64,000 nt of DNA from JBBROS01 sp963792675 (GCA_963792675.1 CAWBWT010000002.1:682001-746000), one strand, 5' to 3'. Positions 1-10,489 are shown, counted from the first letter of the stretch. Made by a program: numbers and translations. Notes: generated by a model not told the origin, from the sequence alone.

Positions 1-40
1 GCCGCGGCCGGCATCACCAACCGCGGGCATAGGATCAAAC

Positions 41-620
41 ATGGCAGCCTTCGACATCTTCACCCTGCGACCCGCCGGCACCTCGGCCAAGTCGATCCGC
101 GAGGCGCTTGATCGCGCCACGCAAGCCGACGCCGCTCAGGCGGAAAACCTGAGGCAGGCGAGAGCCGCGCGGGACGGTCTCCTGCTCGACGGAACGCCTG
201 CCGAGCTCAAGCAGGCCGACGCCCGTGTCGCCGATGCCTCCGCCGCTGCCGAGCGCGTCGAGACGATCAAAGCGCAGCTCACCGCACGGTTGGCGGCAGC
301 TGAGGAAGCCGAGTTCATGGCGGAGCTTGAGGCAGCCCGTCTCGGCGCCGAAAAAGCGATGCAGGCCCACGCGAGGTGGTGGTCAGAGAAGCGAGGCGCT
401 CTTGCTAGAGAATTGAGTGCCGGGCTGGCGCTCAAGCAGCAGGAAGCCAACGCGCATCAGGACTTCCAGCGCTTGATGTCTCGTGCCGCACAGCGGTTCC
501 CTGATCGCCCGCTAGCACCCGCAGTGCCGCCGCCCGACCAGGCCTGGGCTCTGGATCTACCGCGTGCGCGATTGCGCCGTGCTCGGCGATTTCAGTGGCC
601 TTGCGCGCGACTTCGAGTAG
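41..620 (+). pseudogene. coiled-coil protein, probable phage-associated, one frameshift
   Basis: The first frame from the ATG at 41 encodes about 168 residues rich in Ala, Glu, Arg and Gln with long heptad-like stretches, so a coiled coil is likely from about residue 20 to 150. Near 545-552 the reading frame appears to shift. The continuing frame reads GLWIYRVRDCAVLGDF and ends at the TAG at 618-620, which is far more protein-like than the Arg-rich tail of the unshifted frame. I do not recognise a family. Its place upstream of a broken tape-measure gene suggests a phage structural or assembly role, but that is inference from context only. Confidence 0.45.
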
Positions 621-647
621 CCGGTGCCCAACGTAGGTTTCAGTGTG

Positions 648-929
648 TCACGGTGGGAGGCGCAGCGCCTCTCTGGCCTTGCGGGTAGTGTCTGCGGGCA
701 GATCAGCGCTGCCGTTCTCGGCTTGCTCCAGCGTCACGGGGTCAATCCCGATGGCGCTGGCCAGCTGCTCGAGCGTCATGCCCCGATACCTGCGCCAAAA
801 GCCGAGGGGGCTGGGTGCGGCCAGGAGCTGCTTCACCTCCTCGTTGGTCAGGGTCGGCAAGGTTCTGCTCGCCAACAGCCTCATGGCGGTGTCGTGGCCC
901 GTCGTCTTGGGCGTGTCACGTGGGTCCAT
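648..929 (-). CDS. XRE-type helix-turn-helix regulator
   Basis: This 93-residue protein has a C-terminal helix-turn-helix of the Cro/XRE type. Residues about 43-75 contain GFWRRYRGMTLEQLASAIG followed by the recognition-helix segment DPVTLEQAENG. The Leu-Ala-x-x-Ile-Gly spacing is typical of the family. The N-terminal half is short and charged. Such proteins act as small repressors or as the antitoxin of a toxin-antitoxin pair. No toxin gene lies next to it, so a prophage or orphan regulator is the simpler reading. Met16 is an alternative start. It is transcribed against the neighbouring coiled-coil gene. Confidence 0.7.
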   Translation of the reverse strand: MDPRDTPKTTGHDTAMRLLASRTLPTLTNEEVKQLLAAPSPLGFWRRYRGMTLEQLASAIGIDPVTLEQAENGSADLPADTTRKAREALRLPP

Positions 930-1455
930 TCGAGGTTCACCAACGGCAAGGGTGGACCGCCTGAGCGGCCTCTATCACCGGCCGTTGCAGGAACCGAGCC
1001 AAAAGACCGTCCCCCGTCAGGCCATGCGTCCGACGCATGGACAACGGCGAGGCATGCAGGGGCCCCCTGGGACGGCCACCGACAGAGAGGGTGGCCAATG
1101 CCGCAACATGTCTGGCTAGGTGGCATGTGTCCTAGGGTAACATCATGCTGGCACCGTCAACGGCCAGGTCCGGCAAGTTCGCCAGGGGGACCTGGAATGT
1201 TGCGTCGTGCTCGCACTCGGGTTGGTGGCCGCTGGAACGACGGTGCTGAGGCAGGGCAGGAGCCGCGCCCGTGATGGATCCGCAAAGCCGATTGGGCAAT
1301 ATCTCTATTCCGTCAGGAAGCGTCGCCTGAGTAGTGAGGCTGTAGGACCGATCATTAGGCAACGAACCCGGCCTAAATGGCTCAGCGGCTCCAAAAGTGT
1401 CCGATGCGCAAGCCTATGCTGCCTCGAGTACAGCCACGCTTGGGATTGGTTTGAG
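930..1455. other. gene-poor stretch
   Basis: I see no convincing gene here on either strand. The open frames present have low-complexity or Arg-rich compositions typical of shadow frames in GC-rich DNA. The stretch holds the upstream region of the XRE gene, so its promoter and possible operator should lie near 930-1000, but I cannot point to a clear palindrome. Confidence 0.4.
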
Positions 1456-1641
1456 ATGAATTGGTATCGCATCTACCCGCTCGATCAGTCTGGTCGGGTC
1501 ATGCTGCCGCTTGTGATCGAGAGCGGCAGAGACGATGCGGCTCTGGAGGAGGCTCCGTTTCACGTGCCGGCAGGCTTGACTGCGGAAGTCTGGCAGGGAT
1601 CTCGGCGTATCGGAATTGTGCAGGGCCAAAGTCAGGCCTGA
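1456..1641 (+). CDS. small hypothetical protein (61 aa)
   Basis: A 61-residue frame starts at the ATG at 1456 (MNWYRIYPLDQSGRVMLP) and ends in TGA at 1641. An open frame extends further upstream, but its composition there is not protein-like, so the internal ATG was chosen. The sequence has a balanced composition with alternating hydrophobic residues, suggesting a small beta-rich fold. I do not recognise the family and infer no function. It sits alone in the accessory segment. Confidence 0.4.
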   Translation: MNWYRIYPLDQSGRVMLPLVIESGRDDAALEEAPFHVPAGLTAEVWQGSRRIGIVQGQSQA

Positions 1642-1728
1642 ACCCCTGATCAGGACCGTTTCATCTTGGTTTTAGCCGGAAGCGGCTACATTCTGTGATG
1701 AAACCGCTCGCGCCGGGAGGCAGCCAGC

Positions 1729-1932
1729 ATGATGATCTTACGTACGGCGCCGGTCGGCGCCCGATTTGCACACAGTTCCCAGAGAACCGCGGTTGCCGCG
1801 CCGGCCGAGACCGCGTCAGCCCAGCCGGTCGTGGCCGGAATGGGTGCTCCCAAGACAGCGCGCCTTCCTGCCCTGCCATCCCCCGCCCCGGCTGCTCCGC
1901 AGTATTTCGCGTGCGTGTCACGGCGTATGTGA
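1729..1932 (+). CDS. possible small protein (67 aa)
   Basis: A 67-residue frame begins at tandem ATG codons (1729 and 1732). It has a good Shine-Dalgarno match, GGAGG at 1716-1720, eight bases upstream. The product is Ala/Pro-rich in its second half and resembles nothing I know. The ribosome-binding site is the main argument for it. Composition is ambiguous, so this may not be a real gene. Confidence 0.25.
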   Translation: MMILRTAPVGARFAHSSQRTAVAAPAETASAQPVVAGMGAPKTARLPALPSPAPAAPQYFACVSRRM

Positions 1933-2019
1933 TTTACGGCCGCCTAAATGGGCGGCCCGGGACGAGGCCTGCCGCGCCAGATTCCGGACGAGAACAAGGG
2001 CCATGCCGACCGTTCCACC

Positions 2020-2157
2020 TTAACGGTGCGGTCGCCGTTGTTTGACCTCCCGCTCAGCGCCGCACTCTGGGCAGCCGTAGTATGTCACGCCATCAAATTG
2101 CGCGAGGCGCTTCCATGAGTGTCGGTGCATGAGCCAACGCAGCAGTCTGCGGAGCAT
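2020..2157 (-). CDS. small zinc-ribbon-like protein (45 aa)
   Basis: The frame encodes about 45 residues from the Met at 2157 (MLRRLLRWLMHRHSWKRL) and carries a CPECG knuckle near its C terminus, with an upstream His-rich segment. One CxxC alone gives at most half a zinc site, so metal binding is an inference. An alternative start at 2232 would add 25 residues. Small basic proteins of this kind are frequent in prophage and accessory regions. Confidence 0.35.
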   Translation of the reverse strand: MLRRLLRWLMHRHSWKRLAQFDGVTYYGCPECGAEREVKQRRPHR

Positions 2158-2247
2158 GCCGCACCATAACACAGTCAGCTGGGGCCAGCAGGTTCCGGTT
2201 CGAAGGCCGGTTCGGTCGACGGCGGCTGACATGGCGGGTTTCCGTTA

Positions 2248-5200
2248 ATGGCGGCCCAGCGCACCGTTTCCACCGGTCTGAACATCGAGCAGGCAGCCGA
2301 GACCCGGGCGGCGCTCGAGCAGCTCGGCTCGACCGGCGGCGGTGCTCTGGACAAGCTGCGGTCCGGGATTGAGCGGCTTGGTGCGGCCGACACTTCGTCG
2401 GTTGTCGCCGCGCTGGAGCGTATCACGACCGCGGCGAAGCGAACTCAGGAGGCTACCGCCCAAGCTCAGGCTGCTGCCTTCGCGGGCATCAAAGCCCCGA
2501 CCGGGGCTGACGATTACAGCAAGCGCGCTGCTGATGTGCAGGCCTACGGTGCCCAGCTCGACGCGCTCCCGGGCCAAATTCAACCCGCTATTCGCTGCCA
2601 GCAAACAGTATGAAACAACGCTCGCCGAAATCGGCCAAGCCGAGAAAATCGGCGCGATCAGTGCCAGTGAAGCAGCGGCTGCACGGGACAGGACAACAGC
2701 AGCGTTCGCGGCCTCTGCGGCTCCTACGGCGGCTGGCACTGCGGCGACCCAGGCACACAGTGCGGCGTTGCGGATAGCACCGTCACAGCAGGCAATGCTG
2801 CGTTTGCTCAGAGACAGTTGGGCGTGCAGCTCGTTCAGTTTTTCAGCTCGGTTCAGGGCGGGATCGGTGCTGACTGCTTTTATTCAACAAGGTCATCAGA
2901 TTGGCGACGTCGCTTTGTCGACGGGCACTGGGCTATCGGGCATCGGAACCGCGGCCAAGGGGCTGTTCAACGCCATCGGCGGGCTGCCGACGCTGCTGAC
3001 GGTGGGCGTGGTCGGCGGCATCGTGGCGCCGGCGCGGCTGCCGAGAGCCAGGGTCGGCAGTTGGTCACGCTGCGCGAGCAGCTGCGCGCCACCCATGACG
3101 ACTACGGCGTTCGCCAAGGCGGCCGAGGCCGCGGCCCGGCCGCCGCCGCCAGCAGCACGCTGACGATCGGCCGCGGAGCGTGCGCAGACGATCTCCGGCC
3201 AAGTATTTCGGCGGACCGCGACGACATCGAGAAGCTGACAAAGATGTCGGCGGACTTGGCGAGGGTGTGGAAACCGACGTCGTCAACGCGCCGGAAGTTC
3301 CGAGACGCCATCAACGACCCGGCCGCCGCCGCCAAAAAGTTCGCCGATGAGGGCTTGCCCGGCTTTAACGATCCCTCGACCCGCACCGTCACCACGCTGC
3401 AGGCGGCGGCAAGGGTGCCGAAGCGCTTTCGCTCGTGCTGCAAGCCCTCGGCCAAGCCGGGGCGCGCGCGATCGAAGTCCGCTCAAAAGGCGCTGCACGA
3501 CCTTGAGCAGAGTTTCTACGGCGCCGGCACGGCGGAAAGTCGCTTCGCGGCGACCATCGGGCGAATCGATCACGGCGCCGCGGCCCTGGCGGTGCGCGGC
3601 GCTGACGGGACGTCAACGCGATAAAGGCGCACCTACAACGGTAGCTCAGACGGAGCTGGACAAGTCGCGACGTTGGCGGCGAACCCCGGTCGGAACGCCG
3701 CCACGACGCCGGACGCGACCGGCGTGCGCCCTGCTTGGCCCCGCTATTCAGGGCAGCGGCGGAACGCGCGACCGGTTTGTTCCAGGTGTTGCCGTCCACC
3801 GGTCGGGCGCTGGGCTACGACGTGAACAGCCAAGACCAGAACATTCTGGCAGGCCTGACTTATCTCCAGCAGTCGATCCAGGCTCGTGGCAGCGTCGAGG
3901 GTGGGCTCGCTCAGTATGGCGGATACGGCACCAACGTTCCGAAAGCTCAGGGTTATATTGCCAGCGTTCAAGGCGCCGACCCGGACGCTCCGCCGACATC
4001 GCGAGCCAGATCGAATACTGGGGCCAGGTGCTCGGAATGCCGGCCGACAGGAATAACCTCGGGGCAAGAAAATGGCTGTCGTCGAGAGCGGCGGCCGGCA
4101 ATATCAGGGTGCCGGCGCCATCACGCGCGATCAAACGCCGGTTCTGCCAGGCGTTGGTGGTGATCAGCTGAGCGCGCCGATCGGCGCCACGACTGTCACA
4201 GGCGGCATCAGGAACGACACCGCGGCGAACGTCGACGCAGCCGACAAAGAGCGCGCCTCTCTCAACCTGCTGGCGGATGCCCGGCAGAAGCTGATTGAGG
4301 AGGCCGGCGACAAGTTTCAGGCGGCGCTGGACGATCCGAACGCGCACCTTTCTGCTGAGCAGGTTACGGCCTACAAGTCGGCGATCGCGGACCTGAACGG
4401 CAAGCTGAACAACGCCATCACGCCGGCACAGGCCTATGTGCGGAGTTTGCAGGATCAAGGCCCGGCCGCCCGCGCTCTGACCGAGGTGGAAGCGAAGCTG
4501 GTCGAGGTGCAGCAGCGCCTGAACGAACAGGAGCGCTCACAGCCCGGTTCAGTCACCCCGGCGATTCGGGCGCAAGCGATCGCGGCGGCGCTCGGGCTTC
4601 AGTCGGCCGCGCTGGACAAGACCATCGCGACGACCCAGCAGACCATCTCGTCGCAGGACAAGCTTACGGCGGCATATGGCCAAGGTGACGGAGCAGTCCT
4701 TCATGCCACTGCCGCGAATGCTGCCTACCTAAAGTTCGATCAAGCTTTTCCCGCCAAACACCGACAAGCAGCGTGCTGCAGCGGAGGCGCTGACCTCTGA
4801 GTTTGAGCGGCAGGCTGCGTCCACGGCGAAATTGCAGGTTGCCCAGCAGAACGCCGCCAGCCGCGACAACTTGGCAATCATCCAGGCCGAGAGAGCGCTA
4901 CTCTCGGTCAGAATTCCGACCAGCGCACCAAGCTGATCGACATCATGAAGGCCGAGCAGGATATGCACCGCAAGTTCGGTGACGTCCTGCCGGCAGAGGC
5001 AGAGCAATACATCGCGCTGGTCGGTGCCACGGCCGACGCGACCGCGGCCCTCACATCAGCAGCAGGCTCTGAACGACCTTACCGGCGCCATCAGCGGCGT
5101 GGCTGATACAATTACCAACGACATCACGCAGGCGTTCGTCCAGGGCCAAGGCGCCGCGGTGAACTGGGGCAACATCATCCAGGGCATTGAGAGCCAGATT

Positions 5201-8200
5201 GTCGGCCTCATCGCCAAACTCCTCATCGTCAATCCGCTACTGAACGCGCTTGATGGTCAGCACCGTTCGACGTTTGGTGACGTCGGCGGGATCCTGGGCA
5301 ACATCTTCGGTGGCAGCGGCGGCAGCACATTGGATGCCGCGGCCGTTGCCGCCGGCGGTTGAGTCGCAACGCTGGCCGGGGCTTTCGATGGGCCCGGCGC
5401 CACGGTCGACGCGACGGGCAATGTCATCGGCACTGCCGCGTCGGTGAGCAGCGGCGGCGGATCCAGCCCCATATCCAGCGGCCTTGGTCTGCTCCGGCGC
5501 CGGCACCAAGCTGCTCGGCGGCTCGAGCCTGACGTCGGGGTTGTCCGATTTCGTCAGCAGCGTCGGCACCAGCATTGCGAATTACGCTGCTGGTGCCCTG
5601 TCCAGCGCAGTCGGCAGCACGGTGGCGAGCACAGCAACCAACTTGGCGCTGAACGCGGCCGGACCCGGGATCTACGGCGTCGAGACGGCCGGGCAGTTCG
5701 CGGCCGGCGTGGGCGTGACCGAGGCATCTGCGGCCGGCATCACCGGCGCTGCAACCGATGCTGCGGTGTCCGCTGCCGCGTCCGGCGCCGGCGCGGCCGG
5801 AACCGAGGCTGCGGCGACCGCCGCCATCGGCACGGCTACCAGCACCATCGCCTATGCGCTGCCGGTGATCGGCGCCGGCATCAGCGTGGTAACCGACCTC
5901 ATCCAGGGCAACTATCGCGGCGCGGGCCTGGTCGCGGGCGGCGCGCTGGTCGGATCCGTGTTCGGCCCGGTTGGCACGGCTGTGGGTGCGGCGGTCGGCG
6001 CGCTGGTCGACGCGTTCCTGCCCAACCACCCGAAAAACCCCTACCAGGACACCGAGGTCAACGTCGCCAACGGCCACCTGGTATCTGGCAAGACGGTGAG
6101 CCAGCTTGAGAACACCGACGCGGCGCAGAACAGCGTCGACGAGTTCGGCCGCCAGCTTGACGACTACATGTCGAAGGTCGGCATCGTCATCACCAACGCC
6201 GATAGCACGATCGGCCACGTCGGCGACCACATCAAGGGGCTGACCCAGGTCGACAACGTCGGCGCGCTGTTCAAAGACCTGAACTTCGCCAACGACCCGA
6301 ACGACACCAGCAACTTTGGCGTGGCCAAGGGCGCGCTGGTCGGGATGAACTTCAACAGCATTGGTGACCTGAACACCGAGCTCGCCAAGATCGCGGCGTT
6401 CAGCGATTCCATGTCGGCGCTGGGGATCAAGCTCAACTCGGTCGGCACCGACCTGACCAACATCTCGGTGGCCAGCGTCAGCCTCACCGGCGCGCTGCAG
6501 GATCAGGCGGCCGCGACGAATGCGGACGGCACCTCGCTGAAGGCGGCACGGCCTACGACCCCAGCACGCCGCAGAACCAGTTGCGCATTGCCCTTTCGCA
6601 CGACCTGCCGGGCCAGTCGTTCGCCAACGTGGACGCGCTGTCGGCCGAGATCGACAAGGTCAACCAGTTCGTCAACGGCACCATTCCAGGGCTGCTAAAC
6701 CCGATCCTGAAGTCGACCAGCCAGCTGCAGCAGCAGATTGCCGACACCAACCAGACTTACGGCCAAGCCATCATCCAGGCTCAGAAGTATGGGCTTGAGA
6801 CGCAGGCGCTGATCGACGCTCAGACCAAGGCCGACAACCTGATCCTGGCAGACGGCCGCAAGCAGCTCGACCAGCAGGTGACGGCGTTCCAGAGCCGGGC
6901 CATTGTGGCGAGCGGCGTCGATCCCACCACGGCGTTCCAAGCCACGTTCGCGGTCGACCAGCTGAAGCGCGACCAGGAGCGGGACGCGTTCATTAAGCAG
7001 TTGACGGACGTCTATGGCGACAGCGTCACCTCGACCCAGTATTTCCTGGACTTCGTCTCGACGCTGAACGGCGCGCTATTCAACGAGGCTCAGTCATCGA
7101 TCGACGCCTTCAACCGGCAGCAGCAGACCAACACGCTGTCGATCCAGGCCACCGTGGCCAGCGTGCACGCTCGAGGCTACGCGGCCCAGGGCGACCAGCA
7201 GACCTCCGACCTGATCAATTTCGACGCCAAGGCGGCACAGGAGCGGGACAGCTTACGCGAACCAGCTGACCTCCGCGTTTGGGAGTGCCTACGCGCAAAC
7301 TGCCGACTATCAGCAGGCTCTCGTCGACCTTGAGACGGTGCAGCAGGAAGAGCGGGCGAACATTATTCAGCGCTACGCCCAGGTCGGCACGCAGGCAGTG
7401 CAAACTGCAGCGCAGGCACAAGCGACCCTCGCTCAGCAGATTGCTGCACAGGCTCAGCAAATCTCAGCAGAGCTGGCGACCGGTGTCAGTGTGGCGAGCG
7501 TGCATGCTCGAGGCGCCGCGGCGCAAGGCGACCAGCAAGCGGCCGACCTGATCAACTTCGATGCCAAGGCGCTGCAGGAGCAATACACCTACACCCAGCA
7601 GCTGGTCGCCACGTATGGCGATTCCTACGCCCAGACCGCCGACTACCAGCAGGCCTTGGTCGACCTCGAGACGATCCAGCAGGAAGAGCGCGCCGGCATC
7701 GTTAAGAAATATGCCGACGAGGCCACCCAGGCGGTGCAGGCGGCGGCCCAGCAGCAGGCTCAGGCCTTGTCGCAGGCGCAGAACAACGTCTCGTCGCTGT
7801 TCGACAACCTGACCACCTACGCGCAGAAGCTGCACGTCGGCGCGGACAGCCCGCTCTCGCCGCTCGACCAGTATGCAGCGGCGTCGAACCAGTTCAACGC
7901 GGTGTCGGGCGCCGCGGCCGCGGGCGATTTCAACTCGGCCTCGCACCTGACGACCTATGCCGACGCGCTGATCTCAAGCTCGAGGGCCGTGAACGGCAGC
8001 GGCGTGGGTTACAGCCAGGACGTGGCCCGAGTGCTGGACGCGCTGGGCAACGTCTCGACGGCAGCCGATGCCCTGACAGCTTCCTCGATGAAGCAGATCC
8101 AGGAAGACAGCACCAAGAAGCTGCAGGACACCATCGTGACCACGAACCAGGCTCTGCAGGATGAGGTCCGGCTGCTCCGGCGGGAGATCGCGCAGCAGGC

Positions 8201-8213
8201 CCGGGCGGCTTAA
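2248..8213 (+). pseudogene. phage tail tape-measure protein with lytic transglycosylase module, multiply frameshifted
   Basis: Fragments in all three plus-strand frames follow one another and form a single protein of about 1,980 residues. The N-terminal part (2248-3160) matches the prophage tail length tape-measure family, including the stretch VQLVQFFSSVQGG followed by AFIQQGHQIGDVALSTG. Around 3735-3960 there is a soluble lytic transglycosylase-like segment (GLFQVLPSTGRALGYD, then AQYGGYG). From 4250 to 4700 and from 6600 to 8200 the protein is Ala/Gln-rich and coiled-coil; 5600-6000 is a hydrophobic Gly/Ala-rich region. Frame changes occur near 2569, 2780, 2870, 3035, 3108, 3145 and repeatedly up to about 5480, then near 6545 and 7253. 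An in-frame TGA lies at 5360-5362. As read, the gene cannot make full-length product. It would set tail length and help DNA entry in a long-tailed phage. Confidence 0.75.
7155..7766 (+). repeat. tandem duplication inside the tape-measure gene
   Basis: Two adjacent copies, about 7155-7430 and 7492-7766, share a period of 336-337 bases. Both encode SVHARG, an AAQGDQQ-like stretch, DLINFDAKA and later QQEERA. Comparing the copies shows that copy one has one extra T at 7253-7254. Removing it restores a frame parallel to copy two (a Tyr-Ala-Asn-Gln-Leu path). Confidence 0.85.
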
Positions 8214-8455
8214 CTAGGCTTGTAGTCTTTTCCCAGCGTCGCCCTCAACGCAGCTTCGACTGAAGGATCCGTTGGGGGTATCTCGCGGCCAGTTTGCCGA
8301 AACAGCACATCCCTTTCCTCGCGTTGAGCAATGAAATCCCGCGCGACCGTCTGAGCGTGCTCTGCCCTTAGCCGGACTTCGACATCGGCACTCTTCTTAC
8401 GTAGGGAAGCCCAGTTGTCGGCTGCCGGCCGGCCAAAACGGGCGGCGTTTGTCAT
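8210..8455 (-). CDS. hypothetical protein, coupled to the downstream-coordinate PYGWEIV gene
   Basis: The 81-residue product starts at the ATG at 8453-8455 (MTNAARFGRPAADNW) and is charged and mostly helical, with no known motif. Its start overlaps the stop of the gene at 8452-8703 by four bases (ATGA), so the two form a translationally coupled pair read leftward. I do not recognise the family. The context is a cluster with two receiver-like proteins and a second PYGWEIV protein. It converges on the end of the tape-measure gene with a four-base overlap. Confidence 0.55.
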   Translation of the reverse strand: MTNAARFGRPAADNWASLRKKSADVEVRLRAEHAQTVARDFIAQREERDVLFRQTGREIPPTDPSVEAALRATLGKDYKPS

Positions 8456-8703
8456 CGCGAGCTCGCCCGAAGCTGCTTTCCCCGCGACTTCTCCGCCATC
8501 GCCAACGTTCCAGCAGTCCACGCCTCATGAGGTCTGCGAAACAGGTCGACTGACTGCCGCACCACTTCACCAGTGATGTAGTCCACGATTTCCCACCCAT
8601 AAGGCTTGAAACCCGAGTTCCGGCGGACGGATCGGACCTCAAACTCGAGGCCGCGCCTGGGTCTGTATTCGCCACATCGCTCGAAAGAAACCTGCTCGGA
8701 CAT
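8452..8703 (-). CDS. small PYGWEIV-motif protein, copy 1
   Basis: This 83-residue protein starts at the ATG at 8703 (MSEQVSFERCGEY). It shares FEVR, then PYGWEIV, TGEVVR.S and EAWTAG with the 72-residue protein at 9829-10047, so the two are clear paralogs. The start was chosen because the open frame upstream has no counterpart in the paralog. The conserved core looks like a small beta-hairpin plus helix. I know no function. It is the first gene of a leftward pair and is divergent from the receiver-like gene at 8929. Confidence 0.65.
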   Translation of the reverse strand: MSEQVSFERCGEYRPRRGLEFEVRSVRRNSGFKPYGWEIVDYITGEVVRQSVDLFRRPHEAWTAGTLAMAEKSRGKQLRASSR

Positions 8704-8928
8704 CGCCGTGTTCCTGAAACCAAAACTAAGCCTCAGGGTTAACTTAGAGGGTCCGGATGAGTTGAACGCCGAGAATAGCGATTTCTCACAGTTCCTATTC
8801 TTAGCCAGCAAGTCACCATCCGGCCGTCACGCAGCGTGCCGCGGCGCAGACAACTCCTACAGAAACTTGCGTGATCTAGTTGTTACAAAACTGATATGAA
8901 TGCTGCGTTCCCTAACGCGAGAGTAGAA

Positions 8929-9351
8929 ATGGTTGTGTCGGTGTTGGTCGTTGAAGGCAACGACATGATCCGGGGTCTCACGGCAGAGATCCTCGACGAG
9001 AGCGGCTTCGCTGCCTCAGAAGCAGCAACACTTGCCTCGGCTTTCGATCAGCTGGCGGCTGATCCGGACGAGTTCGATCTTCTGCTGGTCGAAGCTGGCA
9101 TGCCGGACGGCAACGGCCTTGATTTTGTGGCCTCTCTGAGGGCCCTCGGCTTTGACCGTCCAATCATCGCGGTTAGCGGCGCATGTCGGGAGATCAGCCG
9201 AGCGACCGAGTGCGGCGCCAGTGCTTGGATGCAGAAGCCGTTCTCGGTCAACAGCCTGCTTCAGATGGTCAACGCTTCGGTCAAGCTCCACGCCAACCAC
9301 GTTCGTGGCGCGATCCAGGCGCCAGTCTGCAACCCGCCCCTAGTCTGCTGA
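8929..9351 (+). CDS. degenerate receiver-domain protein, copy 1 (phospho-Asp replaced by Glu)
   Basis: This is a single receiver domain of 140 residues. From Met1 (MVVSVLVVEGND) the fold follows CheY: the acidic pair is Glu9-Gly10, the acceptor position is Glu55 (in LLLVEAGMPDGNG), the switch residue is Ser83 and the conserved lysine is Lys103 (QKPF). The missing acceptor Asp means canonical phosphorylation is unlikely; a Glu there can mimic the phosphorylated state. The start at 8929 aligns exactly with its paralog at 9403. An in-frame ATG at 8896 is an alternative. There is no output domain. Confidence 0.75.
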   Translation: MVVSVLVVEGNDMIRGLTAEILDESGFAASEAATLASAFDQLAADPDEFDLLLVEAGMPDGNGLDFVASLRALGFDRPIIAVSGACREISRATECGASAWMQKPFSVNSLLQMVNASVKLHANHVRGAIQAPVCNPPLVC

Positions 9352-9402
9352 GACCCTCGGATTGCGTGGCTGTGTGCAAGCTCTACGGCAGGGGCGGAGA
9401 GA

Positions 9403-9822
9403 ATGTCAGCGTCGGTTTTGATCGTGGACAAAAATCGGTTTGTCCGTCACCTGCTGGGGGACGTGCTTGAGGAGGCCGGCTACCAAGTGCGCGCGGTCGC
9501 AACAGCCTCATTCGCGCGCTTGCTAATCGCCAGTCACGGCGAGCGGTTTGATCTGGTGCTGCTATACGTTCGATCCTCGTCTGACGAGAATGTCGATCTT
9601 GTCCGCACCCTAAAAGCAACTGGGTTCGACCGACCAATCGTGGCACTGAGCGTCGACGCCGCCAAGTCGCAAGAGACGTTTGCAGCCGGCGTGAGCGCCT
9701 CGATTCAGGCGCCTTTCACGATCGAGGATCTGCTGAGGCAACTGGGTCTGTTGGTGCAGCACCGCGGAAAACAAACGCCGGTGCTCCACAGACCGAGGGT
9801 TCATTCAGCGTCGGGCCGCTGA
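9403..9822 (+). CDS. degenerate receiver-domain protein, copy 2 (phospho-Asp replaced by Tyr)
   Basis: This 139-residue single receiver domain aligns without gaps to the preceding gene through residue 105. The acidic pair is Asp9-Lys10, the acceptor position is Tyr55, the switch residue is Ser83 and the conserved Lys is Ala103 (QAPF). With both the acceptor and the lysine gone, it should not be phosphorylated by a histidine kinase. It lies 51 bases after copy 1 on the same strand and probably arose by tandem duplication. A purine-rich stretch (GGGGCGGAGAG) just before the ATG could serve as ribosome-binding site. The partner or target is unknown. Confidence 0.75.
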   Translation: MSASVLIVDKNRFVRHLLGDVLEEAGYQVRAVATASFARLLIASHGERFDLVLLYVRSSSDENVDLVRTLKATGFDRPIVALSVDAAKSQETFAAGVSASIQAPFTIEDLLRQLGLLVQHRGKQTPVLHRPRVHSASGR

Positions 9823-9828
9823 GCGAGT

Positions 9829-10047
9829 TTAGCCAGCCTCGAGAGCTGCAACTCCGGCTGTCCATGCCTCGCCAGGCTTGCGATATCGGGCGGCTGATCT
9901 CCTAACGACCTCCCCGGTCAACTCGTTCACGATTTCCCAACCGTAGGGGCGAACGCCAGCTGCCAACCAGGCGGTACGAACCTCAAACCGGGCTGGAGCC
10001 TCCGTTGCTTTAGGCGCGATCGGGATCGTAGCAGTCTGCCCAGACAT
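9829..10047 (-). CDS. small PYGWEIV-motif protein, copy 2
   Basis: This 72-residue protein is paralogous to the one at 8452-8703, sharing FEVR, PYGWEIV, TGEVVR and EAWTAG. It ends six bases from the stop of the second receiver-like gene, on the opposite strand, so the two converge tightly. The N-terminal 25 residues differ from copy 1. No function is known to me. The repeated association of this small protein with receiver-like genes suggests they work or spread together. Confidence 0.65.
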   Translation of the reverse strand: MSGQTATIPIAPKATEAPARFEVRTAWLAAGVRPYGWEIVNELTGEVVRRSAARYRKPGEAWTAGVAALEAG

Positions 10048-10242
10048 TGTAGCCTCACTCAGTGAAGCCGGACATTACCGGCGGCCCCCAGATTGGAGCC
10101 ACGGCGGACTTGCCCAATGTTGGTCATGGCTGATCTGCGTGATCGCAGGCGCAAGATACAGCGAACCGACATCCCGCGCGCGACTTTGAGTCCGCGATGA
10201 GTCCGCGAGTGAATGCCTGGCCTGATTCTCTGGAAAACACGA

Positions 10243-10314
<72 letters not shown>

Positions 10315-10489
10315 CCGGCGCGGCCTGTGTCGGACGTTTTGCCGGGCGTTTCAAGCAAATCCTGAACGAACGATGTCGTGTCGTTCATGAATGCATCGTC
10401 ACGCCGCCGCAAGGGTCTCGCAGGCCGGGCCGCCACATATTGCTTCCCTTAGAGGAGCATCGGCTCCGCTTTCGAGGAGGATCTGGACG

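Noticed and set aside
10186..10211. Short direct repeat GAGTCCGCGA near tRNA-Thr as an attachment site
   Set aside because: The two copies are adjacent and unrelated to the tRNA 3' end, so they do not look like att sites.
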